A program made the translations under genes and the position numbers. Shown here piece after piece: positions 34,934 through 43,044 of a stretch of DNA of 64,000 nt. Position 1 is the stretch's first letter; the number at the start of each line of letters is the position of its first letter. The notes below the pieces were generated by a model, which worked only from the letters and a program-made list of their open reading frames with translations, was not told where the DNA came from and did no database searches. Origin of the DNA: Flavobacterium cupreum (GTDB lineage: Bacteria; Bacteroidota; Bacteroidia; Flavobacteriales; Flavobacteriaceae); assembly GCF_003996965.1 (NCBI RefSeq), contig NZ_QWDM01000001.1, positions 588,775 through 652,774 on the forward strand, given 5' to 3'.

Positions 34934-35722
34934 TTAAGCAGGCAGTTTTCCAATCCAGTCTTGTATAAAGACTGCAATCTCCTGCCAGCCGGGTTGATTT
35001 AAAACAAAGTGATTTCTTTCGGGAAAAACCCTGAAATCGGTAATCGAATTTTTATTCGTGTATTTTTTATAGTTGGAATAATTGAGAGATTCTGGAATCG
35101 TATGATCTGCAGATCCCGCAATTAATAAGAGCGGATTATGAGCAGCTTGAAAATCAACTTTTGCAGCTGAAGTTATCGTGTCTCGAACAATTAACTTAGA
35201 TTCGGGAATAACATAATCACAGTATGCTTTTTCCTGCCATTCTTCAGGCATTCCGTTAGTAAACGAGTACTGCCATTGGCTAAAATTCATTAAGAAAGTT
35301 TTTTTAGTAGAAGTAAAAAAGCCAAGTGGTCCCCAGCCAGCTTTTAAAAATGAAAATTTGAAAGTCATTATTCCTTGCGGAGGAACAGAATGTATAGCAA
35401 TTGCTGCTGATGCCAAATTACGCTGTAAAAGTATTTGCGCAGTAAGTCCACCAATAGAATGTCCTATTATAATAGGTTTCTGAGGAAGTTTTTTGGCAAT
35501 ATTCTCAAAATGATCTATTAGCTGAGTTAAGCGCAAGCTGGCAATCTGCGGATCTGGATGTCGTGAACGTAAAACATCTACAGGCGCATCTTTGTACGGC
35601 CATGCCGGTGCAAGAGTTGTAAAACCTTTACTTTCAAAAAAGATTTTCCAGTCATCCCAGCATCTGTTGCTTACAAATGCACCTGTAATAAAAAGTATTG
35701 TTGTAGGATTTTCAGTCAGCAT
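34934..35722 (-). CDS. Alpha/beta hydrolase, first gene of the hydrolase operon
   Basis: A 262-aa soluble hydrolase without signal peptide, so the only plainly cytoplasmic member of the operon. Motifs: ITGAFVSNRCWDDWKIFF, nucleophile elbow IIGHSIGGLTAQ (Ser), acid in IAGSADHTIPE and His in PERNHFVL. Esterase, thioesterase or C-C hydrolase are all possible. It is first in the transcript, about 100 bp downstream of a palindrome that also precedes the histidine kinase gene. Confidence 0.85.
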   Translation of the reverse strand: MLTENPTTILFITGAFVSNRCWDDWKIFFESKGFTTLAPAWPYKDAPVDVLRSRHPDPQIASLRLTQLIDHFENIAKKLPQKPIIIGHSIGGLTAQILLQRNLASAAIAIHSVPPQGIMTFKFSFLKAGWGPLGFFTSTKKTFLMNFSQWQYSFTNGMPEEWQEKAYCDYVIPESKLIVRDTITSAAKVDFQAAHNPLLLIAGSADHTIPESLNYSNYKKYTNKNSITDFRVFPERNHFVLNQPGWQEIAVFIQDWIGKLPA

Positions 35723-35823
35723 AATACATATTTTAATGTTATGCCAAAGTGTAAACTAAAATCAAACCTTTTTATTAAATAATTAAAAATCAGTAAGTTG
35801 AATTTTTAAACTGATTTTTATAC

Positions 35824-35846
35824 CAACTATATATCGTTGTGCAACG
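35824..35846. promoter_or_regulatory. CAAC-TATATAT-CGTTG operator copy in front of the hydrolase operon
   Basis: CAACTATATATCGTTG (35824-35839) differs at one base from the perfect 16-bp palindrome at 39922. It overlaps a second dyad CGTTGTGCAACG (35835-35846) that reuses the CGTTG half-site. It sits 102 bp upstream of the first gene, a distance suited to a sigma-54 activator site. No convincing -24/-12 promoter was found between it and the gene. Confidence 0.55.
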
Positions 35847-35876
35847 AAAATTAAGCAACTTAATATCGTTTTTTTT

Positions 35877-36262
35877 AAATTAGATAATTTGAAAATTAGA
35901 TAATTTGAAAATTAGATAATGTGATAATTGGATAATGTGATAATTGGATAATTAGAAAATTTGATGATTGATGATTGGATAATTTTCACGTTGGATAATG
36001 TAAAACTGAAACTTGAAACGCAACACGATGTAAAACATATTAGTTTAAACAGCAAACACAACTTATATAATGCTCATTTTCAGATTGTAAAAAATTTTCA
36101 CATTATTCAATCACCTCATTATCTAATTATTTAACAATCAAACAGTCCAATTATCTAATTTTCATTACCTAATTTCCACATTATCCAATTATCCAATTAT
36201 CAAATTTTCTAATTATCCAATTCACATTATCAAATAATCTATCAGTCCAACTATCTAATTAG
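35877..36262. repeat. Low-complexity inverted repeat of GATAATTTGAAAATTA type
   Basis: From 35877 to about 36003 the plus strand repeats GATAATTTGAAAATTA and GATAATGTGATAATTG units of about 16 bp. From about 36096 to 36262 the complementary type (TTATCTAATT, CACATTATCCAATTATCC) recurs, so both arms can pair around a loop of about 90 bp. It fills the gap between the hydrolase operon and the sigma-54 regulator. Confidence 0.75.
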
Positions 36263-36267
36263 CAAAT

Positions 36268-38217
36268 TCAAAAATGGCTTCTCTTAATTCCTAGCCTTTG
36301 CATTCTGGAAGCCAGGGTTGTGGGTGGAACTCCTAATATTTCTGATGCACCTCCGGCACCTCTTATTCTTCCGTTGCATTTTTCAAGCACATTAATGATG
36401 TGCTCCCTTTCGTTTTCCTGAATAGTTTTAAAATACCAGTCATTTGACTTAGTATTTATTATAACTTCATCAAGAGACGGAAGCGGAATATGTTCAATCG
36501 TATTTGTTTTTGCCAATAGAATACTTCTTTCAATAAGGTTCTCTAATTCGCGAATATTGCCCGGCCATTGATAAGACAGGAGACTTTTTAAAGCACTTTC
36601 TGCTATTTCGGTTACGTTTTTTCCTGTTTTAAAGCTATAGACCGCAATAAAATGGCGGGCGAGTAAACCGATATCTTCTTTACGCTCCCTTAGCGGAGGC
36701 AGCTGAATTGGGAATACATTGAGCCTGTAATAGAGGTCGAGTCTGAAACGGCCGTCGGCAACTTCCTTTTCCAGGTTGCAATTGGTAGCGGCAATAATGC
36801 GGACATTTACTTTTATGGAAACATTTCCTCCCACACGTTCAATTTCTTTTTCCTGGATTGCCCGCAGTAGTTTTGCCTGCATTTCCAGTGGCATGTCTCC
36901 AATTTCATCCAGGAATAAAGTACCGTTGTCTGCCTGTTCAAATTTACCGATCCGTCTTTCTGACGCGCCTGTAAAAGATCCTTTTTCATGCCCGAATAAT
37001 TCTGATTCTATAAGGCCCGGAGGGAGCGCAGAACAATTCACTTTGACAAAAGGCTGGTTTTTTCTGGTCGAAAGTTCCTTAATACTATGGGCTATACTCT
37101 CTTTTCCTGTTCCGCTTTCCCCTGTAATTAAAACGGTTGTATCAGCGGGAGCCACTTGCAAAATGTGATCAAATATTTTGAGCAGCACCGGACTTTTTCC
37201 AACAATCGATTCAAAGCCGGAATTTTTTACAGGTTTACCGGTACCGTAATTTTCAACAACTGTATTTTTTTTATCTAATTTCTTATCATGACTGATTAAA
37301 TTTTCAATGGCAAAGATTAAGGGCTCCTGCAGTCTTTCGCATAACGTTAGATGATTTTTGTTATAATTGTCAGCCTGCCTGCTGAAAAAAGACAAATAGA
37401 GTCCGCCGTTTTCACTGAGCGCCAAAGGAACCGGCAGCATGAGATTTGATTTCATATTCATTGAAGTCGCGATTACCTTTTTGATAGGCGTTTTGTCGCA
37501 TACTTTTATAAAGTCCTGGCCATTATAAAATGTGGCTTCGGTCTCGACCCTGCTTTTGTTTCGTAGTTCTGTGATTTCAGACTGTTTTAAGCCCGTAATA
37601 TTTTGCAATTCTTCAATTCCTATCCGTTGATATTCATGCAATCCTGTTCTTGCATATCCTAAAACTCTACTCGACAATTTATTTTCAATATAAAAAACAG
37701 CCATGACCAGATCAAAGGAAATAAGAGACTGCAGGGCGGTAATGATGCTAAGAACCCTATCGTCCCAGCTGCCGCTTTTTGTTACTATAGTTTTTAATTG
37801 TTTTTGAAATAAAAGTTCTTTTCTTATGGATGATTCTATACCATACTGCTGATGATATTCGGCAATTTCAATTGTTATTAATAAATCTTTCTCACGGAAA
37901 GGTTTTACCAAAAAACCTTGAGGATGAGTCAGTTTAGCTTTACTCAGCACTTCTTCGTTAGAGTTGGCAGAAAGATAAATAAAAGGAATATTTTCGTCTT
38001 TAAGCATTTCTGCAAGATCAATCCCCGTTTCTTTCCCCGACAGGAAAATATCCAGTAATACCAATTCTGGCCTCTGCTCTGCAATATAATATTTAGCATC
38101 AGCAACAGATCTTGCCATTCCTATAATGGAGTGTCCGGCTTTTTTAAGCATTAATCTTAAATGATTTGCCTCAACAAACTGATCTTCAACTATAAGTATT
38201 TTTAATGGTTTTGCCAT
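36268..38217 (-). CDS. Sigma-54-dependent response regulator with GAF domain
   Basis: A 649-aa NtrC-like activator. Receiver domain residues 5-120 (IVEDQ, phospho-Asp in LVLLDIFLSG, FLVKPF). GAF-like domain about 150-310. AAA+ domain about 335-565: GESGTGKE Walker A, GSFTGA loop (the usual sigma-54 contact GAFTGA with Ser), TLFLDEIGDM Walker B. C-terminal Fis-type helix-turn-helix (GGASEILGVPPTTLASRMQRLGI). It turns on sigma-54 promoters when phosphorylated, presumably by the kinase encoded 9 bp upstream. The neighbouring hydrolase operon shares an operator with the kinase gene and is the likely target. Confidence 0.92.
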   Translation of the reverse strand: MAKPLKILIVEDQFVEANHLRLMLKKAGHSIIGMARSVADAKYYIAEQRPELVLLDIFLSGKETGIDLAEMLKDENIPFIYLSANSNEEVLSKAKLTHPQGFLVKPFREKDLLITIEIAEYHQQYGIESSIRKELLFQKQLKTIVTKSGSWDDRVLSIITALQSLISFDLVMAVFYIENKLSSRVLGYARTGLHEYQRIGIEELQNITGLKQSEITELRNKSRVETEATFYNGQDFIKVCDKTPIKKVIATSMNMKSNLMLPVPLALSENGGLYLSFFSRQADNYNKNHLTLCERLQEPLIFAIENLISHDKKLDKKNTVVENYGTGKPVKNSGFESIVGKSPVLLKIFDHILQVAPADTTVLITGESGTGKESIAHSIKELSTRKNQPFVKVNCSALPPGLIESELFGHEKGSFTGASERRIGKFEQADNGTLFLDEIGDMPLEMQAKLLRAIQEKEIERVGGNVSIKVNVRIIAATNCNLEKEVADGRFRLDLYYRLNVFPIQLPPLRERKEDIGLLARHFIAVYSFKTGKNVTEIAESALKSLLSYQWPGNIRELENLIERSILLAKTNTIEHIPLPSLDEVIINTKSNDWYFKTIQENEREHIINVLEKCNGRIRGAGGASEILGVPPTTLASRMQRLGIKRSHF

Positions 38218-38226
38218 TTTATAAAA

Positions 38227-39843
38227 TTAAATTAATAAAAGACTACTATCGTTAGTGCTAAATTCCAAAGTTATTTTAGTACCATTCTCACTAGCAATTT
38301 GAAATTTTCCTCTTATATCATCAGAAAGCCCATGCATTAGTTTTATACCTAATGAAGGACTGTCATAGGGATCCAAATCATTTGGAAGCCCCTTACCATT
38401 ATCTTCAATAATTAAAATAAAGTTTTTATTGTCATTTGTTTTAAGGGAAATTTTAATTATTGCATTTTTATAATCTGGAAAGGCATATTTAATAGCATTT
38501 GTAACTGCTTCATTAAAAATCAATCCAATGGGTATTGAGTGAGATAAAGGAAGATTAAAACTATCAATATCCAGTACAAATCGGATTGAATTTCTGATCG
38601 CAAATGAATCTTTTAAATATTCTGTTAATTCAAATATATAAGACGGCATATCAATTATCGATAAATTCTCAGACTGATATAATTTTTGATGAATTAAAGA
38701 CATGGCATGAATTCTATTCTGACTGCTGTTAATAGCCTGCAGCGCTTCTTCATTTTTTAAAAATTCAGCTTGGCTGGCAAGCAGACCAACCACCATGTGG
38801 AGGTTATTTTTTACTCTGTGATGAATTTCACGCAAAAGCCATTCTTTTTCAACGACCAAATTTTGTAGGGTGCAATTTTTTTTATTGATTTCATTTTGCT
38901 GTGTTTTAAGCACCTTGTTTGTTTTCTTCTTAAATATAAAACTTTTATAAAGCAGTGCAAGGATTATAAGTAAGAGCAAAACAAAAGTTATCATGAAATT
39001 ACGTAAAAATATTTCATTTTTAAGTTTGCTTTGCTGTAAGAAGGTTTTATTTTTAAGTTTAATAATATCCATTGTTTTCTTTTCTGACTCATAAATTATT
39101 TGAAGTCTGGAGGAAATAGGATAAATATCGCTTTCTTTAAGGTTGGCGGCTCTATAGAAAAAGATGGCTTTTTGAAGCGAAATTTGAGAGTTGTGAAAAT
39201 CTGAGACAGAAAAATACAATTCACTGATCTGACTATAACAATCGCCACTTCTTTTATTGTTTTTGGATATTTCAAATAGAGATGCGGCTTTAAAAATTGG
39301 AACTAATCGCTCTGGTATTGGAGCCATCGTACGCATTTTTGCAGACCAGACCATTACCCATGCTTCTGCCAAATCATCTGTCTGATTGGTCTTGTTTAAT
39401 ATTTCTATCGCTTTTTTGGCTTCAACTTCAATCATTACATTGTTGTTTCGCAACTGCTGCAACATGGAAAGCTGTAGATGACATTTACCAGAATAAATAT
39501 TAGAATGCAACTTTTGGCTAATCCTAAGCGCTTCCTCTGCATATCGAAATGCTTTTCCCAATGTTAGAGGGTTATCATAAGAAGCTGCATACCAATCACT
39601 TACTTTTAATAAAATTTTGATTTTGCTTATGTTTTCAGGTATTAGCCTTAGTGATTCCTCTGCTTTACTCACTTGCAGTTCACTATAAGGTTGTTTAAGA
39701 TCTAAACCCTTTTTTAAAAAAGACAGATCTTTTTCTGCTATTTCTATCCGCTCCATGCCATTACGAGGAGCCAATGCAGTTACTTCTCCAATTGAAAGAC
39801 ATATTAGGAGAAACAGAACAATTCTGTAGTGATTAGAGAGCAT
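38227..39843 (-). CDS. TPR-containing sensor histidine kinase (HisKA_2 type)
   Basis: A 538-aa membrane kinase. Signal peptide (residues 1-24), periplasmic region of helical, TPR-like repeats (about 50-270), one membrane segment FMITFVLLLLIILALLYKSF (about 287-306), coiled coil, then the HisKA_2 phospho-acceptor WLLREIHHRVKNNLHMVVGLL near residue 338 and an HATPase domain with NEAVTNAIKYAF and LIIEDNGKGLP. It should sense a periplasmic or membrane signal and phosphorylate the sigma-54 regulator encoded immediately downstream. Its promoter region carries a perfect 16-bp palindrome. Confidence 0.9.
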   Translation of the reverse strand: MLSNHYRIVLFLLICLSIGEVTALAPRNGMERIEIAEKDLSFLKKGLDLKQPYSELQVSKAEESLRLIPENISKIKILLKVSDWYAASYDNPLTLGKAFRYAEEALRISQKLHSNIYSGKCHLQLSMLQQLRNNNVMIEVEAKKAIEILNKTNQTDDLAEAWVMVWSAKMRTMAPIPERLVPIFKAASLFEISKNNKRSGDCYSQISELYFSVSDFHNSQISLQKAIFFYRAANLKESDIYPISSRLQIIYESEKKTMDIIKLKNKTFLQQSKLKNEIFLRNFMITFVLLLLIILALLYKSFIFKKKTNKVLKTQQNEINKKNCTLQNLVVEKEWLLREIHHRVKNNLHMVVGLLASQAEFLKNEEALQAINSSQNRIHAMSLIHQKLYQSENLSIIDMPSYIFELTEYLKDSFAIRNSIRFVLDIDSFNLPLSHSIPIGLIFNEAVTNAIKYAFPDYKNAIIKISLKTNDNKNFILIIEDNGKGLPNDLDPYDSPSLGIKLMHGLSDDIRGKFQIASENGTKITLEFSTNDSSLLLI

Positions 39844-39921
39844 TTTCGTAAGGATTAAACTGGCTATACGAAGGTATTGATAATTCTGTATTTAAATTTA
39901 AAATATTCCAAAATTGAATCC

Positions 39922-39937
39922 CAACGATATATCGTTG
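39922..39937. promoter_or_regulatory. Perfect 16-bp palindrome CAACGATATATCGTTG
   Basis: A complete dyad 79 bp upstream of the kinase start at 39843. One copy with a single mismatch lies in front of the hydrolase operon at 35824, and I found no other in the window. Size and symmetry fit a Fis-type activator site. Autoregulation of the two-component system is the simplest reading. Confidence 0.6.
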
Positions 39938-40015
39938 TTTTTATCCTATATGATTGACTATAAAATATTTACGCAGATTTCTTTAAAACTAAATTTTGAG
40001 AAGCCGCGTACTAAA

Positions 40016-40741
40016 TCACAATCCGATTTTTCCGTCAGCCCAATACGGCTGTGTATAAATGTTTTTATTTGAAACCCCTTTTTCTTTTAAAGCTTTTCTA
40101 AAGGCCTGAATTGACTTTGCATTTCCCATCAGGTAAAAGTAACCGTCTTTCCATAATTCCCAGATTCTGCTATCGAGTTGATGAAGAATATCAATCGCAA
40201 ACTCGGCCTTATTAACCGATTTTGGTACGGTATCCACTATGAGTCCCAAGTGGTTCGGAACTTCCATCGCGACCGGATCTAATTCCATAATTCCTAAATA
40301 ATTATTTTCCCTGGCATTAATTTCATGCTGAAAACTTTTAAAGACGCTCATACAGGTTTCATCTCCAAAAAAGAACTGGTATTTTTCTTCCCTTTTAAAA
40401 AAATCAAAACCTCTTGGCATTCCAACCGTTAATTGATCGTCTGGTCTTAGATTTTCAACAAAATAGCTTCCGGGACCGTTTTTATGAATGTGAAAAATAA
40501 CTTCAAACCATCCTTCTTCACTATTCCATTTACTGGGGGTGTAATTGCGGTAATTAGTATCGTCTATCCTGATGATTATGGCTTGTCCGGTTTTAAATTT
40601 TACTTGTGGGAAATGACCGTTAAACCGAATCAATTTTATATTTTCACTCAGCATTGTAACTGCTGAGACGTTTACTTTGCAAATTTTCTTGCTAAAAGCC
40701 AGTTCCATAAAATCTCCAATAATTTTGGGCATCGAATTCAT
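40016..40741 (-). CDS. Siderophore-interacting protein (FAD-dependent ferric reductase)
   Basis: A 241-aa soluble flavoprotein. The FAD-binding motif is YRNYTPSKW (RxYTP), followed by HKNGPGSYFVENLRPDDQLTVGMPRG; the SIP C-terminal part has FFFGDETCMSVFKS and YFYLMGNAKSIQAFRKAL. This group reduces imported ferric siderophores. I start at the ATG 40741 because the longer frame to 40777 begins with TTG. Behind the AraC regulator with an 80-bp gap, on the same strand; the two are probably co-transcribed. Confidence 0.87.
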   Translation of the reverse strand: MNSMPKIIGDFMELAFSKKICKVNVSAVTMLSENIKLIRFNGHFPQVKFKTGQAIIIRIDDTNYRNYTPSKWNSEEGWFEVIFHIHKNGPGSYFVENLRPDDQLTVGMPRGFDFFKREEKYQFFFGDETCMSVFKSFQHEINARENNYLGIMELDPVAMEVPNHLGLIVDTVPKSVNKAEFAIDILHQLDSRIWELWKDGYFYLMGNAKSIQAFRKALKEKGVSNKNIYTQPYWADGKIGL

Positions 40742-40821
40742 AATCTTCTTGTTTAAATTTCCATACAAAATTGACAATTAAACAACAAGAGGAAGTTGAA
40801 GAAGAAATAGGGATGATTGGA

Positions 40822-41670
40822 CTATTCGCGGAATTTCAAACGAAACGTCAATGCTGTTTCGCCGGTTATTTTTTTGAATAACCTGGAAAAGTACGTATGA
40901 TCTTCAAAACCCAGCTTAAATGCAATTTCCTTTACATCATTGTCCGTATAATAAAGCAGCCGCTGTGCTTCCAGGATCATGGCATTCTGAAGCCAGTAGG
41001 TAACTGATTTTCCAGTCGAAATGTTCACACAATAATTCAGATGCGAAGTGGTGATGTTTAATTTTTTGGCGAAAAAAGAGGGTGTTTCCAAAAATGTGGA
41101 ATCCGAAATTAATTTTTTAAAGTTGGAATAGATGACGGCCGATTGATTTTTAAGTTCCGATGCTGACTGACTGGCGTCTGAATATATATTGACAAAACGA
41201 TAGATTAAAGTACTAAAAAGGCCATTTACGATAGGCGTTTTATGGGAGCAGGTATTTTCAAAAGAGCGGTGCAAAAGTGAAACCGTTTCAAAAAGTTCTT
41301 TTTTTTGAAATTTGCTTACTTTATTGACCTGATCTTCAATTTTCATATTCTGAAAAACGGAATCGCAGTTATTGGGTACTAAAAAGGGCGCGGCACTCAT
41401 ATAATATCCACCTGCATCGGGAGAAACAAACTTAGGCGAATGGATCTGAAATGGTTTGATAATTACAATACTGGGGGCACTTATTTTTACATCGGTCATA
41501 TCACATTTCATGATGACTTTTCCTTTTGTCAGGACAAAAAAAACATAAAAATCATGTCTGTGGGCTCCTAATGTGTTTACTGTTTCCGGATCTTTTCCCA
41601 ATGCCGATAATTCAGCGATAAAAATACCGCCAACGGCTTCTGAATTCTGATTGTAAATGGGAATTTTCAA
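40822..41670 (-). CDS. AraC-family transcriptional regulator
   Basis: A 282-aa regulator: cupin-like N-terminal sensing domain (residues about 10-150, LGAHRHDFYVFFVLTKGKVIM) and a C-terminal double helix-turn-helix (FFAKKLNITTSHLNYCVNISTG; VKEIAFKLGFEDHTYFSRLFKK). The open frame runs on to 41748 but its extra codons come from a CGCAAAG repeat and there is no in-frame ATG. The most plausible start is the TTG at 41670, which reads (M)KIPIYNQNSEAVGG. It likely controls the adjoining siderophore-interacting protein gene. Confidence 0.85.
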   Translation of the reverse strand: MKIPIYNQNSEAVGGIFIAELSALGKDPETVNTLGAHRHDFYVFFVLTKGKVIMKCDMTDVKISAPSIVIIKPFQIHSPKFVSPDAGGYYMSAAPFLVPNNCDSVFQNMKIEDQVNKVSKFQKKELFETVSLLHRSFENTCSHKTPIVNGLFSTLIYRFVNIYSDASQSASELKNQSAVIYSNFKKLISDSTFLETPSFFAKKLNITTSHLNYCVNISTGKSVTYWLQNAMILEAQRLLYYTDNDVKEIAFKLGFEDHTYFSRLFKKITGETALTFRLKFRE

Positions 41671-41710
41671 ATTTATTTTTTGAGTTAATGATGAATCAGT
41701 TAAATGCTTT

Positions 41711-42020
41711 ACCGCAAGGTACGCAAGGGGAAAACGCAATGTTCGCAAGGTTTAGGTTTTGCTTTGCAGTCTTTGCGGTTAAACAAAATCAAATATTTTA
41801 CCGCAAGGTGCGCCAGGGGAAAAACGCGATGTTCGCAAGGTTTAGGTTTTGCTTTGCGGTCTTTGCGTGTAATTGCATTGCGTTCTTTGCGGTTAAACAA
41901 ATTCTAATATTTTACCGCAAGGTGCGCAAGGGGAAAACGCAATGTTCGCAAAGTTTAGGTTTAGCTTTGCGTTCTTTGTGCTTACAAATAATTATATAAC
42001 ATTGCGTTCTTTGCAGTTAA
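41711..42020. repeat. Three CGCAAGG/CGCAAAG palindromic repeats in tandem
   Basis: ACCGCAAGG starts units at 41711, 41800 and 41914, each about 80-110 bp and ending in CTTTGCGGTTAAACAAA or a variant. The first unit lies inside the apparent 5' end of the AraC frame. They fill the 279-bp gap to the DUF1080 gene. Open frames on either strand here are translations of the repeat, not genes. Confidence 0.85.
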
Positions 42021-42027
42021 AAACAAC

Positions 42028-42705
42028 TTACTCCTTTATCCGGATATTACGATACCATACGGCATTCCCGTGATCCTGCAACGCTATTTTTCCTTTTTTA
42101 AAGGTTCCGAAACCGGGCCAGGTCGCAAATTTACTTTCTGCTATGCGTTTTTTAAAATCTGCATCCCACAGAACTGTTTCCACTACAACAACGCCATTGA
42201 GGATCAGGGTTAGTTTTCCTTTATTGCTGATAATTTCAGCGGTGTTCCACTCTCCTACTTGTTTTACAGGTTCTGATTTACTTTGAATTAAATCGTATAA
42301 ATCTCCGGCGCGGTGTTTTGTAATTTTTCCGTCCGGATGGCCGTCATTGTCTAAAACCTGCATTTCCAGGCCGGTTTCGTAGGTGTTTTTATATTTTTCA
42401 GCATCTTCGTTGATATAAAAAATAATACCACTGTTGGCATTGGGAGCTACTTTCCAGTCCAGTTTTAAATGGAAATTCTCAAATTCGGCATTGGTTACCA
42501 GATCACCTCCTTCGCCATTTTTCGCCGCCTCAGGATCAAAATACAAAACCCCGTCCTCTACTTTCCATGCGGCTCCCACCGAATTTTTACCGTAAGTATG
42601 CCAGCCTTTGGTGGTTTTTCCGTCAAAAAGAGGTTTGAAACCTTTCTGCGCATTGATGGCTGGTGCAAAAGACAGCATCAATACCAGTGCTATAATTTTT
42701 TTCAT
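42028..42705 (-). CDS. DUF1080 protein (3-keto-disaccharide hydrolase-like)
   Basis: A 225-aa exported protein (signal LMLSFAPAINAQ). The jelly-roll fold is typical: GFKPLFDGKTTKGWHTYG, EFENFHLKLDWKVAPNANSG, GLEMQVLDNDGH and GNAVWYRNIRIKE. Family members bind or hydrolyse sugars, some acting on 3-keto-disaccharides. It is encoded downstream of the PUL on the same strand but separated by 339 bp with a repeat, so it may be an independent gene that works with the locus. Confidence 0.85.
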   Translation of the reverse strand: MKKIIALVLMLSFAPAINAQKGFKPLFDGKTTKGWHTYGKNSVGAAWKVEDGVLYFDPEAAKNGEGGDLVTNAEFENFHLKLDWKVAPNANSGIIFYINEDAEKYKNTYETGLEMQVLDNDGHPDGKITKHRAGDLYDLIQSKSEPVKQVGEWNTAEIISNKGKLTLILNGVVVVETVLWDADFKKRIAESKFATWPGFGTFKKGKIALQDHGNAVWYRNIRIKE

Positions 42706-42844
42706 TTTATTGAATATTAATTATCAAAAACCGAATCTGCTTTCAAACTGCAGCTTCGTGATTTGTTTGTTTATGATTTAGGTTAGGAGATATAAAAGTA
42801 CGAGTTTGTCCGTAATAGCAAACTTTGTGGAAGAGAAAAAAAAA

Positions 42845-42977
42845 TTACCGCAAAGAACGCTATGTTTTTTTTTATTTATAAAAGGCAATGTCCGCAAAGC
42901 TAAATTTTTACACAGCTTTGCGAACTTTGCACTTTCTAAGGCATTCTTATATAAAATCTTTGCGCTCTTTGCGGTAA
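42845..42977. repeat. CGCAAAG-family palindromic repeat
   Basis: TTACCGCAAAGAACGC on the left is mirrored by GCGCTCTTTGCGGTAA on the right, with TCCGCAAAGC and GCTTTGCGAACTTTGC inside. It lies in the 339-bp gap between the DUF1080 gene and the large GH31 gene; the rest of the gap holds nothing recognisable. Confidence 0.85.
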
Positions 42978-43044
42978 AAATAAATGTCTGTTTTTTATGT
43001 TTTCCGCTGATCCGATACAAATTAAATCATACTATTGCATCCGT

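Noticed and set aside
35723..35760. Possible sigma-54 promoter (TTTGGCATAACA on the minus strand)
   Set aside because: It has a -24-like GG but no GC at the required distance and would lie too close to the start codon.
41688..42020. Overlapping open frames of 63-103 aa on both strands
   Set aside because: They are translations of the CGCAAGG repeats (RFCFAVFA and similar strings recur with the repeat period), not genes. The same applies to 80-aa frames at 42778-43048.
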